Shown in pieces: positions 43,982 to 52,092 of a stretch of 64,000 bases of DNA. Source of the DNA: Oscillospiraceae bacterium (GTDB lineage Bacteria > Bacillota > Clostridia > Oscillospirales > Ruminococcaceae); NCBI GenBank assembly GCA_022800935.1, contig JAAWRH010000009.1, forward strand, positions 34,659-98,658, given 5' to 3'. Each line of letters begins with the position of its first letter. Positions within the stretch are counted from its first letter, which is position 1. The notes beneath the pieces were generated by a model. That model was given only the letters and a program-made list of their open reading frames with translations, was not told the DNA's origin and did not search any database. The translations under genes and the position numbers were made by a program.

Positions 43982-46615
43982 ATGAAATGGACAGGACTCA
44001 ATGAAATCCGCGAAAAATACCTTTCCTTCTTTGAATCGAAGGGTCATCTTCGCCTCAACAGCTTTCCCCTTATCCCGCGGGACGACAATTCCCTGCTGCT
44101 GATCAATTCCGGCATGGCACCTATGAAAAAATACTTTACCGGCCAGGTGACTCCGCCCAGAACCAGAGTAACCACCTGCCAAAAATGTATCAGAACCCCC
44201 GACATCGAAAGCGTGGGGAAAACCTCCCGCCACGGCACCTATTTTGAAATGCTGGGCAACTTCTCCTTTGGCGATTACTTTAAAAAGGACGCCATTCCGT
44301 GGGCCTGGGAATTCCTCACCAAGGTGATGGAAATCCCCGCCGAAAAGCTCTATGCCACCATCTACCCCAAGGACGACGAGGCCTTCCACTACTGGACCGA
44401 TGAGGTGGGGATGGACCCCTCCCACATTGTCCGGCTGGAGGACAACTTCTGGGAGATAGGCAGCGGCCCCTGCGGCCCGGACTCGGAGATATTCTATGAC
44501 CGGGGCGAAAAGCACGGCTGCGGCAAGCCCACCTGCGGCCCCGGCTGCGACTGCGACCGGTATATCGAAATCTGGAACCTGGTATTTACCCAGTTTAACT
44601 CCGACGGTGAGGGAAACTACTCCCCCCTGGAGCATCCCAATATCGACACCGGCATGGGCCTGGAGCGTCTTGCCTGCATCATGCAGGATGTGGACAACCT
44701 CTTTGAGGTGGATACCATCCAGAATATCATGAAGCACGTCTCCCAGATTGCGGGCGTGACCTATAAGAAAGACGAAAAGAACGATATCTCTCTGCGGGTA
44801 ATTACCGACCATATCCGCAGCACTACCTTTATGATTGGAGACGGCGTTGTTCCCCAGAACGAGGGCCGGGGCTATGTCCTCAAGCGCCTGCTGCGCCGGG
44901 CGGCCCGCCACGGGCGGCTTCTGGGCATTCAGGAGCCCTTCCTGTACAAGGTCTGCGAAACCGTCATCAGGGAAAATGCCAGCGCCTACCCGGAGCTGAC
45001 CGAAAAGAAGGAATATATCGTCAAGATGATCCAGGTAGAGGAGGAGCGCTTTGCCCGCACCATCGACCAGGGTATGGAAACCTTAAGCGGCCTGCTTGAC
45101 AAGCTGGAGGCAGAGGGCAAAAAGGTGCTGGATGGCGGCGAGGCCTTCCGGCTGTACGATACCTTTGGGTTCCCCATCGACCTGACCTCTGAAATCGCGG
45201 AGGAAAAGGGCGTCTCGGTGGATATGGAGGAATTCCAGAAATGTATGCAGAAGCAGCGGGAGACTGCCCGCAGCAACGCCGCCGACCTCGGCAGCGTGGG
45301 ATGGGCGGAGGATGTGCTGGCGGAGTTCGCCAATGTGGAAAACCACTTTAGCGGCTATGAAAAGCTGGAGGACAAGGCGGAAATCCTGGCTATCGTCAAG
45401 GACGGCCAGCTTGTGGACAACATCAGCGACGGCGACAACGCGGCAATTATCCTCACACAAACTCCTTTTTACGCGGAGATGGGCGGCCAGATTGGCGACC
45501 AGGGCGTTTTGAAGATGGGAGAAACCGTTTTCCATGTGACTGACTGCAAAAAATCCCAGACCGGGCTGTTTATGCACGTTGGACATATGACAGCGGGGAT
45601 GCTTTCCAAGGGCGATGCTGTTGACGCGCTGGTGGATAAAAAGCGCCGTCATGCCATTATGCGCAACCACACCGCCTCCCACCTGCTGCAATCCGCTTTA
45701 AGGGCGGTTTTGGGAACGCATGTCCATCAGGCGGGCTCTTATGTGGACAGCGAGCGCCTGCGGTTCGACTTTTCCCACTTCTCCGCCATGACCAGGGAGG
45801 AGCTGGAAAAGGTGGAGGCGATGGTCAACGAGCTGATTCTGGACGCCTACGACGTAACCGTTCAGGAAATGCCCCTGGAGGAGGCCAAAAGGCTGGGCGC
45901 TATGGCGCTGTTCGGTGAGAAGTACGGCGACGTGGTCCGGGTGGTCAAGGTGGAGGACAAATCTGTCGAGTTCTGCGGCGGTACACATGTGAAGAACACC
46001 GCCCACATCGGGCTGTTCCGGATTGTCTCCGAATCCTCGGTGGCCTCCGGCGTCCGCAGAATTGAGGGCGTGACCGGTTCCGGCGTGCTGGCCCTGCTGG
46101 ACCACAAGGACGCGCTGCTGGGAAGCATTGCCGAAAATCTGAAATCCGGCAATGTCGAAGAGCTCCCCGCCCGCTCTGCCGCTGTGATGGCTGATATGAA
46201 GGCCAAGGACCGGGAGATCGATACCCTGAATTCACGGATTGCCAACGCCAATGTGGAAAGCCTGCTAAGCAGCGCGGTGGAAATCAAGGGCATGTCTGTG
46301 GCAGCGGTCCGGGTCAACAACATGAAGCCGGACACCCTGCGGATGATGGGCGACCGTATCAAGGAGAGCTCCTCCAAAGTCATTGCGGTACTGGGCGGCG
46401 TCAACGAGGAAAAGGGAAATATCCTGGTGGTCTGCGGTGCGGACGCGGTGAAGGCCGGGGCCCATGCGGGGAAGATTGTCAAGCTGGTATCCGGGCTGAC
46501 GGGAGCATCCGGCGGCGGACGGCCTGACAGCGCCATGGGCGGTGTGGGCGACATTGCCAAGCTGGACCAGGCCATTGAGAAGGCCCCCCAGGTGGTGGAG
46601 GATTTCCTGAAATAA
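43982..46615 (+). CDS. alaS: Alanyl-tRNA synthetase (877 aa)
   Basis: Class II synthetase charging tRNA-Ala. It opens WTGLNEIREKYLSFFESKGH and continues with the class II motif region around RTPDIESVGKTSRHGTYFEMLGNFSFGDYFK. The editing domain has zinc-ligand motifs HTASHLLQ and CGGTHVKNTAHIG, and a C-Ala/DHHA1 domain ends the protein (GRPDSAMGG). The length is normal. ATG 43982 is chosen because the frame upstream runs through the T-box terminator. AGAAAGG lies 11 bases upstream. Confidence 0.97.
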   Translation: MKWTGLNEIREKYLSFFESKGHLRLNSFPLIPRDDNSLLLINSGMAPMKKYFTGQVTPPRTRVTTCQKCIRTPDIESVGKTSRHGTYFEMLGNFSFGDYFKKDAIPWAWEFLTKVMEIPAEKLYATIYPKDDEAFHYWTDEVGMDPSHIVRLEDNFWEIGSGPCGPDSEIFYDRGEKHGCGKPTCGPGCDCDRYIEIWNLVFTQFNSDGEGNYSPLEHPNIDTGMGLERLACIMQDVDNLFEVDTIQNIMKHVSQIAGVTYKKDEKNDISLRVITDHIRSTTFMIGDGVVPQNEGRGYVLKRLLRRAARHGRLLGIQEPFLYKVCETVIRENASAYPELTEKKEYIVKMIQVEEERFARTIDQGMETLSGLLDKLEAEGKKVLDGGEAFRLYDTFGFPIDLTSEIAEEKGVSVDMEEFQKCMQKQRETARSNAADLGSVGWAEDVLAEFANVENHFSGYEKLEDKAEILAIVKDGQLVDNISDGDNAAIILTQTPFYAEMGGQIGDQGVLKMGETVFHVTDCKKSQTGLFMHVGHMTAGMLSKGDAVDALVDKKRRHAIMRNHTASHLLQSALRAVLGTHVHQAGSYVDSERLRFDFSHFSAMTREELEKVEAMVNELILDAYDVTVQEMPLEEAKRLGAMALFGEKYGDVVRVVKVEDKSVEFCGGTHVKNTAHIGLFRIVSESSVASGVRRIEGVTGSGVLALLDHKDALLGSIAENLKSGNVEELPARSAAVMADMKAKDREIDTLNSRIANANVESLLSSAVEIKGMSVAAVRVNNMKPDTLRMMGDRIKESSSKVIAVLGGVNEEKGNILVVCGADAVKAGAHAGKIVKLVSGLTGASGGGRPDSAMGGVGDIAKLDQAIEKAPQVVEDFLK

Positions 46616-46632
46616 GGTGTCCCCCTGAAACG

Positions 46633-46709
46633 CAGAAAACCCAGGCAGATGAAAAGCTTTGGTCACTTTTGAGGAAGCGGCCAAAGCTTTTCACTTGTCT
46701 GAGTTTTCT
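46633..46709. terminator. Bidirectional terminator between alaS and the radical SAM genes
   Basis: GAAAAGCTTTGGTC (46651) pairs with GGCCAAAGCTTTTC (46679-46692), and outer AGAAAAC pairs with GTTTTCT. The nested stem lies between two convergent genes and can stop both. Confidence 0.75.
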
Positions 46710-46718
46710 CCTGATTTT

Positions 46719-47600
46719 TTACCCTAATGACTTCAGCCCGCCGCGCCAGCGGACCATCGCCGCCTCGTCAAACGTGTCAATCACCCACTGTAATTCCTCA
46801 ACCGCCGAAACCCGCTCCTTTGGCAGATATGCAGTGATGGGGTAAAAGTTGGATTTTGAATTTGCCAACAAATGCATCCGTATCTGTAAATTTTGAATCA
46901 ATGTCTGCAATTCGGCAATCCGCTCCTTCTCCCCGGCCTGAATAAATTTCCCCTCCCTTTCCAGCTCAAAGAGCCCGGTGCCGGGAAACAGTGTGAGGGA
47001 ATCCACCGATATCAAATAGGGATTGAGCTGGCTGAATACCCTCGCGCTGTTTACCGCGTTGCGGCGGCCCGCCCCCTTCCCCGCCAGCCCGGTCATATAC
47101 ACAAAGTAATATTCGATTCCCGCCTCGTCCAGCTTTTGGCACTGCTCTACAATATCCTGGGCGGTATATCCCTTGTTTGCCAGCGCAAGGGTGGCGTCGT
47201 CGCCGCTTTCGGTGCCGATGGTCAGGCCGTTTACCCCCATGGCCCGCAGCTTTTTCAGCTGCCATGGCTCCTTATTTTTGATGTCCCGTATGCTGGCAAA
47301 CATGGCGATATCCCGGCATTTAATCAGATAATCCCGGACAGTCAAAATATAGGGCTTTAACCGCTCATAGCTCAGCGCAAAGGGATTGGCCCCTGTGACA
47401 AAAATCCTCCTGGCATTGGGCTGGTACGCCTTGATTTCCCTTAAATCCTCCTCAAATTCCGACAAGGGCGACAGGGCAAAGGGCTCGTCCTGATACAGGT
47501 TGCAGAAGCTGCATTTTTGATAGGTGCAGCCGGAGGTCAGCTGGATGATGCAGGAGCTGGCCTCATAAGGCGGACGCCAGGTTCTTCCGGTAAAGTGCAT
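46719..47600 (-). CDS. Radical SAM protein, copy 2 (293 aa)
   Basis: The iron-sulfur motif reads GCTYQKCSFCNLY, with C-x4-C-x2-C spacing, preceded by RTWRPPYEASSCI, a pattern of an uncharacterised radical SAM subfamily. GANPFALSYERL and GLTIGTESGDD (E on the AdoMet strand) support the barrel. The start ATG at 47600 has GGAGGGAG next to it. It lies 10 bp after its paralogue on the same strand, and both share MH-x-TG-x-x-WRPPYEASS starts. The substrate is unknown. Confidence 0.88.
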   Translation of the reverse strand: MHFTGRTWRPPYEASSCIIQLTSGCTYQKCSFCNLYQDEPFALSPLSEFEEDLREIKAYQPNARRIFVTGANPFALSYERLKPYILTVRDYLIKCRDIAMFASIRDIKNKEPWQLKKLRAMGVNGLTIGTESGDDATLALANKGYTAQDIVEQCQKLDEAGIEYYFVYMTGLAGKGAGRRNAVNSARVFSQLNPYLISVDSLTLFPGTGLFELEREGKFIQAGEKERIAELQTLIQNLQIRMHLLANSKSNFYPITAYLPKERVSAVEELQWVIDTFDEAAMVRWRGGLKSLG

Positions 47601-47610
47601 AGGCTCCCTC

Positions 47611-48507
47611 CTATAGATGGCGGAGATTTTTGCGGTAATCCCGCAATTCATCCTCTCCGACCTTTTCGATAATGGTGTCCAGCACCGCTAATATCTTCTC
47701 CCTGTCCTCCGGAAGTCTGCCCTGAACCGGTACCGGGTTGGAGGCCCCCAGCGCGCCGAACCAGACGGGAATATTCAGGTTTTCAACCAATGCTTTGATC
47801 TCCTTATACTTTTCAATCTCGGTTTCCTCCTGCCAATTCCCCCTTTGGATTTCGCCGTAAAGCTCCGAATCGGGGTAGATGGTCAGCATATTGACACCGA
47901 TGATTCTGGGGTGAAGCCGGTTACATACTCCGGCGGTGGCCCTTGCGCCCTGTTCGCCCTTTCCCATACCGGAAATGCCCGCAAGATAGAAAAAGCTGTA
48001 TCCGATTCCCGCCCTGTCAAGCCGGAGGCACTGGGCGGCGATATCCGCTGAAAGATACCCCTTGTTCATAAATTCCAGCGCTTGGCTGTCGCCTGTTTCA
48101 ATGCCGATGGTCAAGCCGTCATACCCGGCCGCCGCCAAGGCGGAAAGCTCCTCGTCAGTTTTCAGGGAGATGTCGGTCACTCTGGCAAAGCAGCCGATGG
48201 TTTCGCTGCCGGGGAAGTACGTTTTTATCAGCTCCGCAATTTCCATCAGCCGTGAAAAGTTCAGCACAAATGGATTTGCGCCCGTCAAAAAGGTCCTCGG
48301 AACGCCGCCTTTCCACAGCTTCATCTGCGCTTTCGCTTCCTTCAAATCCTCTTCTATGTCCGAAAGGGGGGACATTTTGAACGGAAACGGCAGATCGGCG
48401 TAGAGGGTACAGAACTTGCAGCTGTGATGGGTGCAGCCCGCCGTAACCTCCAAAAGCAGCGAGGAGGCCTCATAAGGGGGACGCCAGATGGTTCCTGTGT
48501 AGTGCAT
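47611..48507 (-). CDS. Radical SAM protein, copy 1 (298 aa)
   Basis: A paralogue of the following gene, with cluster motif AGCTHHSCKFCTLY (C-x4-C-x2-C), TGANPFVLNFSRL and YDGLTIGIETGDSQ. It starts MHYTGTIWRPPYEASS at 48507, with AAGGAG ten bases upstream, matching the paralogue's start; a longer in-frame N-terminus has no ribosome site. The pair is transcribed away from an HxlR regulator, so both probably answer to the signal that HxlR senses. Chemistry is undefined. Confidence 0.88.
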   Translation of the reverse strand: MHYTGTIWRPPYEASSLLLEVTAGCTHHSCKFCTLYADLPFPFKMSPLSDIEEDLKEAKAQMKLWKGGVPRTFLTGANPFVLNFSRLMEIAELIKTYFPGSETIGCFARVTDISLKTDEELSALAAAGYDGLTIGIETGDSQALEFMNKGYLSADIAAQCLRLDRAGIGYSFFYLAGISGMGKGEQGARATAGVCNRLHPRIIGVNMLTIYPDSELYGEIQRGNWQEETEIEKYKEIKALVENLNIPVWFGALGASNPVPVQGRLPEDREKILAVLDTIIEKVGEDELRDYRKNLRHL

Positions 48508-48677
48508 AAATTTATCGCTCCTTTTTCCGTTTGGTTCTGCAACTAAAATATCACAATGCTCCGCGTCCTTCAAGTACTGTCTTTTTTTAGCCATAGTATT
48601 CTTTTTCATACCAATGTACACCGCTTTGATTTTTTTGCCTTTATCCAATATACTTTTGAGTAGAAGGAAGTGTTACA

Positions 48678-49103
48678 ATGCCTGAAAACAAGTTCAGCGA
48701 TCAAAAAGCGCTCGCCCGCTGTGTGCCCATGAGCATGCTCCAGGCTGTGATAGGTGGGAAGTGGAAAATTCTGATTTTGTGGTATGTTGCCTTTTATAAG
48801 GTACAGCGCTTCGGGGAGCTGATGCGCCGTTTGGATGGCATTACCCAGTCCACACTGACAAAACAGCTTCGAGAGCTGGAGGGGGACGGCTTCCTGCACA
48901 GGAAGGTATACAGTGAGATTCCTCCAAGGGTGGAGTATTCCCTGACGGAGCTGGGGAATAGCTTTATCCCGGTGCTGGAGACGATGATGGCATGGAGCGA
49001 AGGGAATTTGTGCCCGGACTATGTCTGTCCCTATGGGAAGGGGCGGAAGAATGAGCCGGAAATTAGGCTGAATGAGGCGGATAATACTGCGTCACCTTTC
49101 TGA
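48678..49103 (+). CDS. HxlR-family transcription regulator (141 aa)
   Basis: A winged-helix protein with the HxlR pattern: MLQAVIGGKWKILILWYVA (recognition region), RFGELMRRLDGITQSTLTKQLRELEGDGFLHR and PPRVEYSLTELG. HxlR proteins respond to electrophiles or ligands, often through a cysteine. Here CVPM near residue 15 is the usual N-terminal Cys site and another pair (CPDYVC) lies near the end. It is divergent from the radical SAM pair, 170 bp apart, and probably regulates them. Confidence 0.93.
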   Translation: MPENKFSDQKALARCVPMSMLQAVIGGKWKILILWYVAFYKVQRFGELMRRLDGITQSTLTKQLRELEGDGFLHRKVYSEIPPRVEYSLTELGNSFIPVLETMMAWSEGNLCPDYVCPYGKGRKNEPEIRLNEADNTASPF

Positions 49104-49231
49104 TGTCAGATATTCTAATTCAATATATTTGGGTCTGACCCTTCACAGCCCTCTGATTTATGATAAGGCAGGCCGCAAGTATCCTCAGCTTTTTAATAAA
49201 TCTATAATGGAAAACAAAAAGGAGGAAGAAT

Positions 49232-49987
49232 ATGGCAAATGAAGAACTATTTACCAACCGGGCCGAAAACTACCAAAAGTCCAGACCAGGCTACGCCGAA
49301 GGTGTCATAGGGCTGCTCCTGGGAGAAATATTGAAACCTGACGGCAGAATTGCCGATATTGGTTCTGGAACTGGCCTTTTCGCTAAGCCCCTGATAGAGC
49401 ATGGATTTAGCGTATACTGCGTGGAGCCTAATGCAAAAATGCGTGAACAGGCAGTCCGGGAATTTGCGGGAAATCCCCATTTTATCTCCATTGCAGCAGT
49501 GGCAGAAGCAACTACATTGGAGGAACACAGTATGGATATCGTCGCGGCGGCGTCCGCGCTCCATTGGTTTGAAATGGAGAATTTTCAAAGGGAATGCAAG
49601 CGAATTTTAAAGCCGGAGGGCATCTTCTTCGCGGTTATCAACTGCCGCAATTATGCCGACCCCTTCACTCTCCGCCAACACAAGCTATGCCAAAGGCTGT
49701 GCCCCGACTTCACATCCCTGAGCCATGGCCTAGAAAAAACAATCCCAAGGCTGGAAATTTTGCTGGGAAAAGCGTACCAAAGCCAACGATTTGACTTCCC
49801 CTTGACCTATACAAAGGAGGCGTTTATTCAGCGCAGTCTCTCCTCCTCCTATGCGCCTGAGCCGGACTCCCCAGAGGAACGGGAATATATAAAGGCTCTC
49901 CGGCAGCTTATGGAGGAATTCTTTCCCCATACCGATAGGATCACCCTCCCCAATCAATCGGCGGCCTTTTGGGGCAGACCCATTTAG
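49232..49987 (+). CDS. Class I SAM-dependent methyltransferase (251 aa)
   Basis: A small-molecule methyltransferase with AdoMet motif I in IADIGSGTGLFAKPL (residues about 40-55), the acidic loop CVEPNAKMREQ and motif IV DIVAAASALHWFEMENF, resembling the UbiE/trans-aconitate methyltransferase type. The C-terminal 100 residues are helical and specific to the group. AAAGGAGGAAG gives a strong ribosome site. The substrate cannot be inferred. Confidence 0.9.
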   Translation: MANEELFTNRAENYQKSRPGYAEGVIGLLLGEILKPDGRIADIGSGTGLFAKPLIEHGFSVYCVEPNAKMREQAVREFAGNPHFISIAAVAEATTLEEHSMDIVAAASALHWFEMENFQRECKRILKPEGIFFAVINCRNYADPFTLRQHKLCQRLCPDFTSLSHGLEKTIPRLEILLGKAYQSQRFDFPLTYTKEAFIQRSLSSSYAPEPDSPEEREYIKALRQLMEEFFPHTDRITLPNQSAAFWGRPI

Positions 49988-49994
49988 AAATGAA

Positions 49995-50028
49995 AATGCG
50001 CTCTGAAGTTTGTCAGGGCGCATTTTTT
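49995..50028 (+). terminator. Terminator after the methyltransferase gene
   Basis: AATGCGCTCTGA pairs with TCAGGGCGCATT around a six-base loop, followed by TTTT. It marks the left edge of the defence island. Confidence 0.9.
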
Positions 50029-50196
50029 CTTGGAGCAATTTTGTATTTTACTGAATTTTTTTCATCATGAATCAGGTGTATCCCCTTCAAGTCATGCAGT
50101 ATGAGATACTGTTCAAAACAGAACCTCCAACATGACAGATGGGACCAGCGCCGCCGCCGTTAAATATGCAACGACTATGGTTGTCACTGCCTTTTT

Positions 50197-52059
50197 TCAT
50201 TTTTCATGAAATGATTGAATCATTTTCCATTGGCTTTCGTGGCTGGGATGGCAATATTTTTTCAAATCCCCCTTTGTAACTGCCTTGGCTACTGCGTCTA
50301 AATATTTTTTCCTGTCGGAGATTTCTATTTTGTAGCGGGCATTATTCCTTGTATTCCAAAGGATCCCTTCCTCAAGTCCCAATGCCACAACATAAGACGC
50401 ACACTGCAAAAAATGTTCATGGGTAACTTCAGATACAAATTTTAGTTCATAAACGATGTCATTCTGTACAACATCAGCAAAACCCTGTGCCGAAAAAAGG
50501 ACATCTCCGTTTTCCTCCCTGGCAAAGTCAATGACACATGGCACCTGTACTGTCTCATCTACTGAAAATATACTGCTCAGGCGTTCAACAATCTGCCGGC
50601 GTTCTACTTCGCTGACAAAAGGCGTTCCTACCTGTTCCCTGTAACGGTTCTGCCGCGTTTCCATGGAAACAAGGATTAAAATTTTGTTGTCCAGGGGCAA
50701 TGCCCTTTCTTTTGAAGTATACAGGTAATTTTGTTTATTTAAGTCTATCCATAGTTCAATATTCTTATCAATTTCATAACCGTTAAAAAATACCGCTTCC
50801 TGATATATCCCAATACACGGTGAAAGGTCAATCAGTTCATCCTGGTTGCTGATATAAATTTCAGATAAATCTTCAGGATTTGTAAGACGAGTTATCTGAA
50901 GCAAAGAATAACATTCTTCAATATCTTCCTTATACTTAAAGTCAAACATTCCTGAAATGTCAATGTTTTCAAATCTATGGCCAGCATCCTGCTCTGTTGA
51001 CAATGTTTCCTCTGAAAGCATTTCCTCTCTGCCTTTAACAAAAATGATCCGTTCTTTTCCACGGCTTGCCGCTACACAGAAAATGTTCCTTAAAATTTTA
51101 TATGACTGCTGGGGTTTTGAAATTCTTGATTCCCAATAGCTTTCTGTGTAATCAAATACAACGCATACTTTTCGTTCAAGCCCTTTGCTGCTGTCAAAGG
51201 TTGTAAAGATTGCCGATGTAGGCTTGGGCTGGGTTGAACCTGCTGCATCCTTATCTGATATACTGGCAAAGACCGTTTTTTTATTGAATTTTTCAGGATA
51301 TCTGGTTTCTAAAATATTCAGCGTATCCGCCAAATCGCCTGTCCTGGCCCCAAGACATAAAATATCCCGCGGGTTTTGTTCTGCTAGGAAATTGACAACT
51401 TTGTCTATTGGCATTTCCTCAACCACGCAATTTTTATTTACCCCTATAATGCTTTTATGCCATATGCGGCCCAGCCTGGCAGCCAAATCTGCTGATAATC
51501 TAAAGCACTGTGTAAATTCCAGTTTAATATGCCTGCCAAGAAATCTCTCCATAAATTCAGGAACATTTAATGTTGTCTTATCATATATTTTCTGTTCCAT
51601 ATCCCCCACAGCGATAATCTGCATTTTGGGATTTGTGGATTTTATATATTCCAGCATTTCAGAAAATTCCAGCTCAATATCTTGATATTCGTCAATGATA
51701 AGAACATCATAAGGTTCCAATTTTGGCTTTTTCCTGTTAAAAGATTGAATCAGATCAGAGATACCGGCTGAAACCCCGATTTTATTCAAAGCTAAATAGG
51801 CAAAGCCATGATAGTTTGTCACTGTTACATTTGAGTTTTTAATCTTAGACTTTGCATCTAATTTCAAAAGTCTATTGTATGTAAGATACAATATTTTTAA
51901 ATTAGCAGGCAGTTCATTACAAAGGCGCTGTATGGCGGTTGTTTTCCCGCTTCCAATACAAGCGTCAACAAGAATATTGTTCCCTTCTTTTGCCTTTAAG
52001 ATAAATAACTGCTGTTCTTTCGACAGGTTCGGCTTATTATAATATCTATTTATTGCCAT
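50197..52059 (-). CDS. UvrD/PIF1-like helicase with C-terminal PD-(D/E)xK nuclease (620 aa)
   Basis: A superfamily 1 helicase: Q-motif-like LSKEQQLFILKA, Walker A ACIGSGKTT at residues 34-42, Walker B VLIIDEYQDIE near 120, TTFDSSKGLERKV and VAASRGKERIIFV (motifs V and VI). The C-terminal region has GFADVVQNDIVYELKFVSEV with the D-x(n)-ExK signature, and then EHFLQCASY, as in Cas4/RecB-type nucleases. The gene is AT-rich compared with hsdR. It lies 33 bp downstream of hsdR on the same strand and is probably the last gene of the island operon. A phage-defence role is inferred from this setting. Confidence 0.87.
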   Translation of the reverse strand: MAINRYYNKPNLSKEQQLFILKAKEGNNILVDACIGSGKTTAIQRLCNELPANLKILYLTYNRLLKLDAKSKIKNSNVTVTNYHGFAYLALNKIGVSAGISDLIQSFNRKKPKLEPYDVLIIDEYQDIELEFSEMLEYIKSTNPKMQIIAVGDMEQKIYDKTTLNVPEFMERFLGRHIKLEFTQCFRLSADLAARLGRIWHKSIIGVNKNCVVEEMPIDKVVNFLAEQNPRDILCLGARTGDLADTLNILETRYPEKFNKKTVFASISDKDAAGSTQPKPTSAIFTTFDSSKGLERKVCVVFDYTESYWESRISKPQQSYKILRNIFCVAASRGKERIIFVKGREEMLSEETLSTEQDAGHRFENIDISGMFDFKYKEDIEECYSLLQITRLTNPEDLSEIYISNQDELIDLSPCIGIYQEAVFFNGYEIDKNIELWIDLNKQNYLYTSKERALPLDNKILILVSMETRQNRYREQVGTPFVSEVERRQIVERLSSIFSVDETVQVPCVIDFAREENGDVLFSAQGFADVVQNDIVYELKFVSEVTHEHFLQCASYVVALGLEEGILWNTRNNARYKIEISDRKKYLDAVAKAVTKGDLKKYCHPSHESQWKMIQSFHEK

Positions 52060-52092
52060 TCACTCCCCAATAAAATTTAGTTAAAAATGATT

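Noticed and set aside
43971..43985. Four-codon minileader MLFP overlapping the alaS start
   Set aside because: AAAGG abuts its ATG with no spacing, so it is unlikely to be translated; treated as chance.
48508..48648. Longer N-terminus for radical SAM copy 1
   Set aside because: The paralogue starts at the equivalent MH-x-TG site and only that start has a good ribosome site, although the upstream frame looks somewhat protein-like.
50131..50208. 25-codon plus-strand ORF starting MTDGTSAAAVKYATT
   Set aside because: No ribosome site and it overlaps the helicase gene end on the other strand; not supported as a gene.
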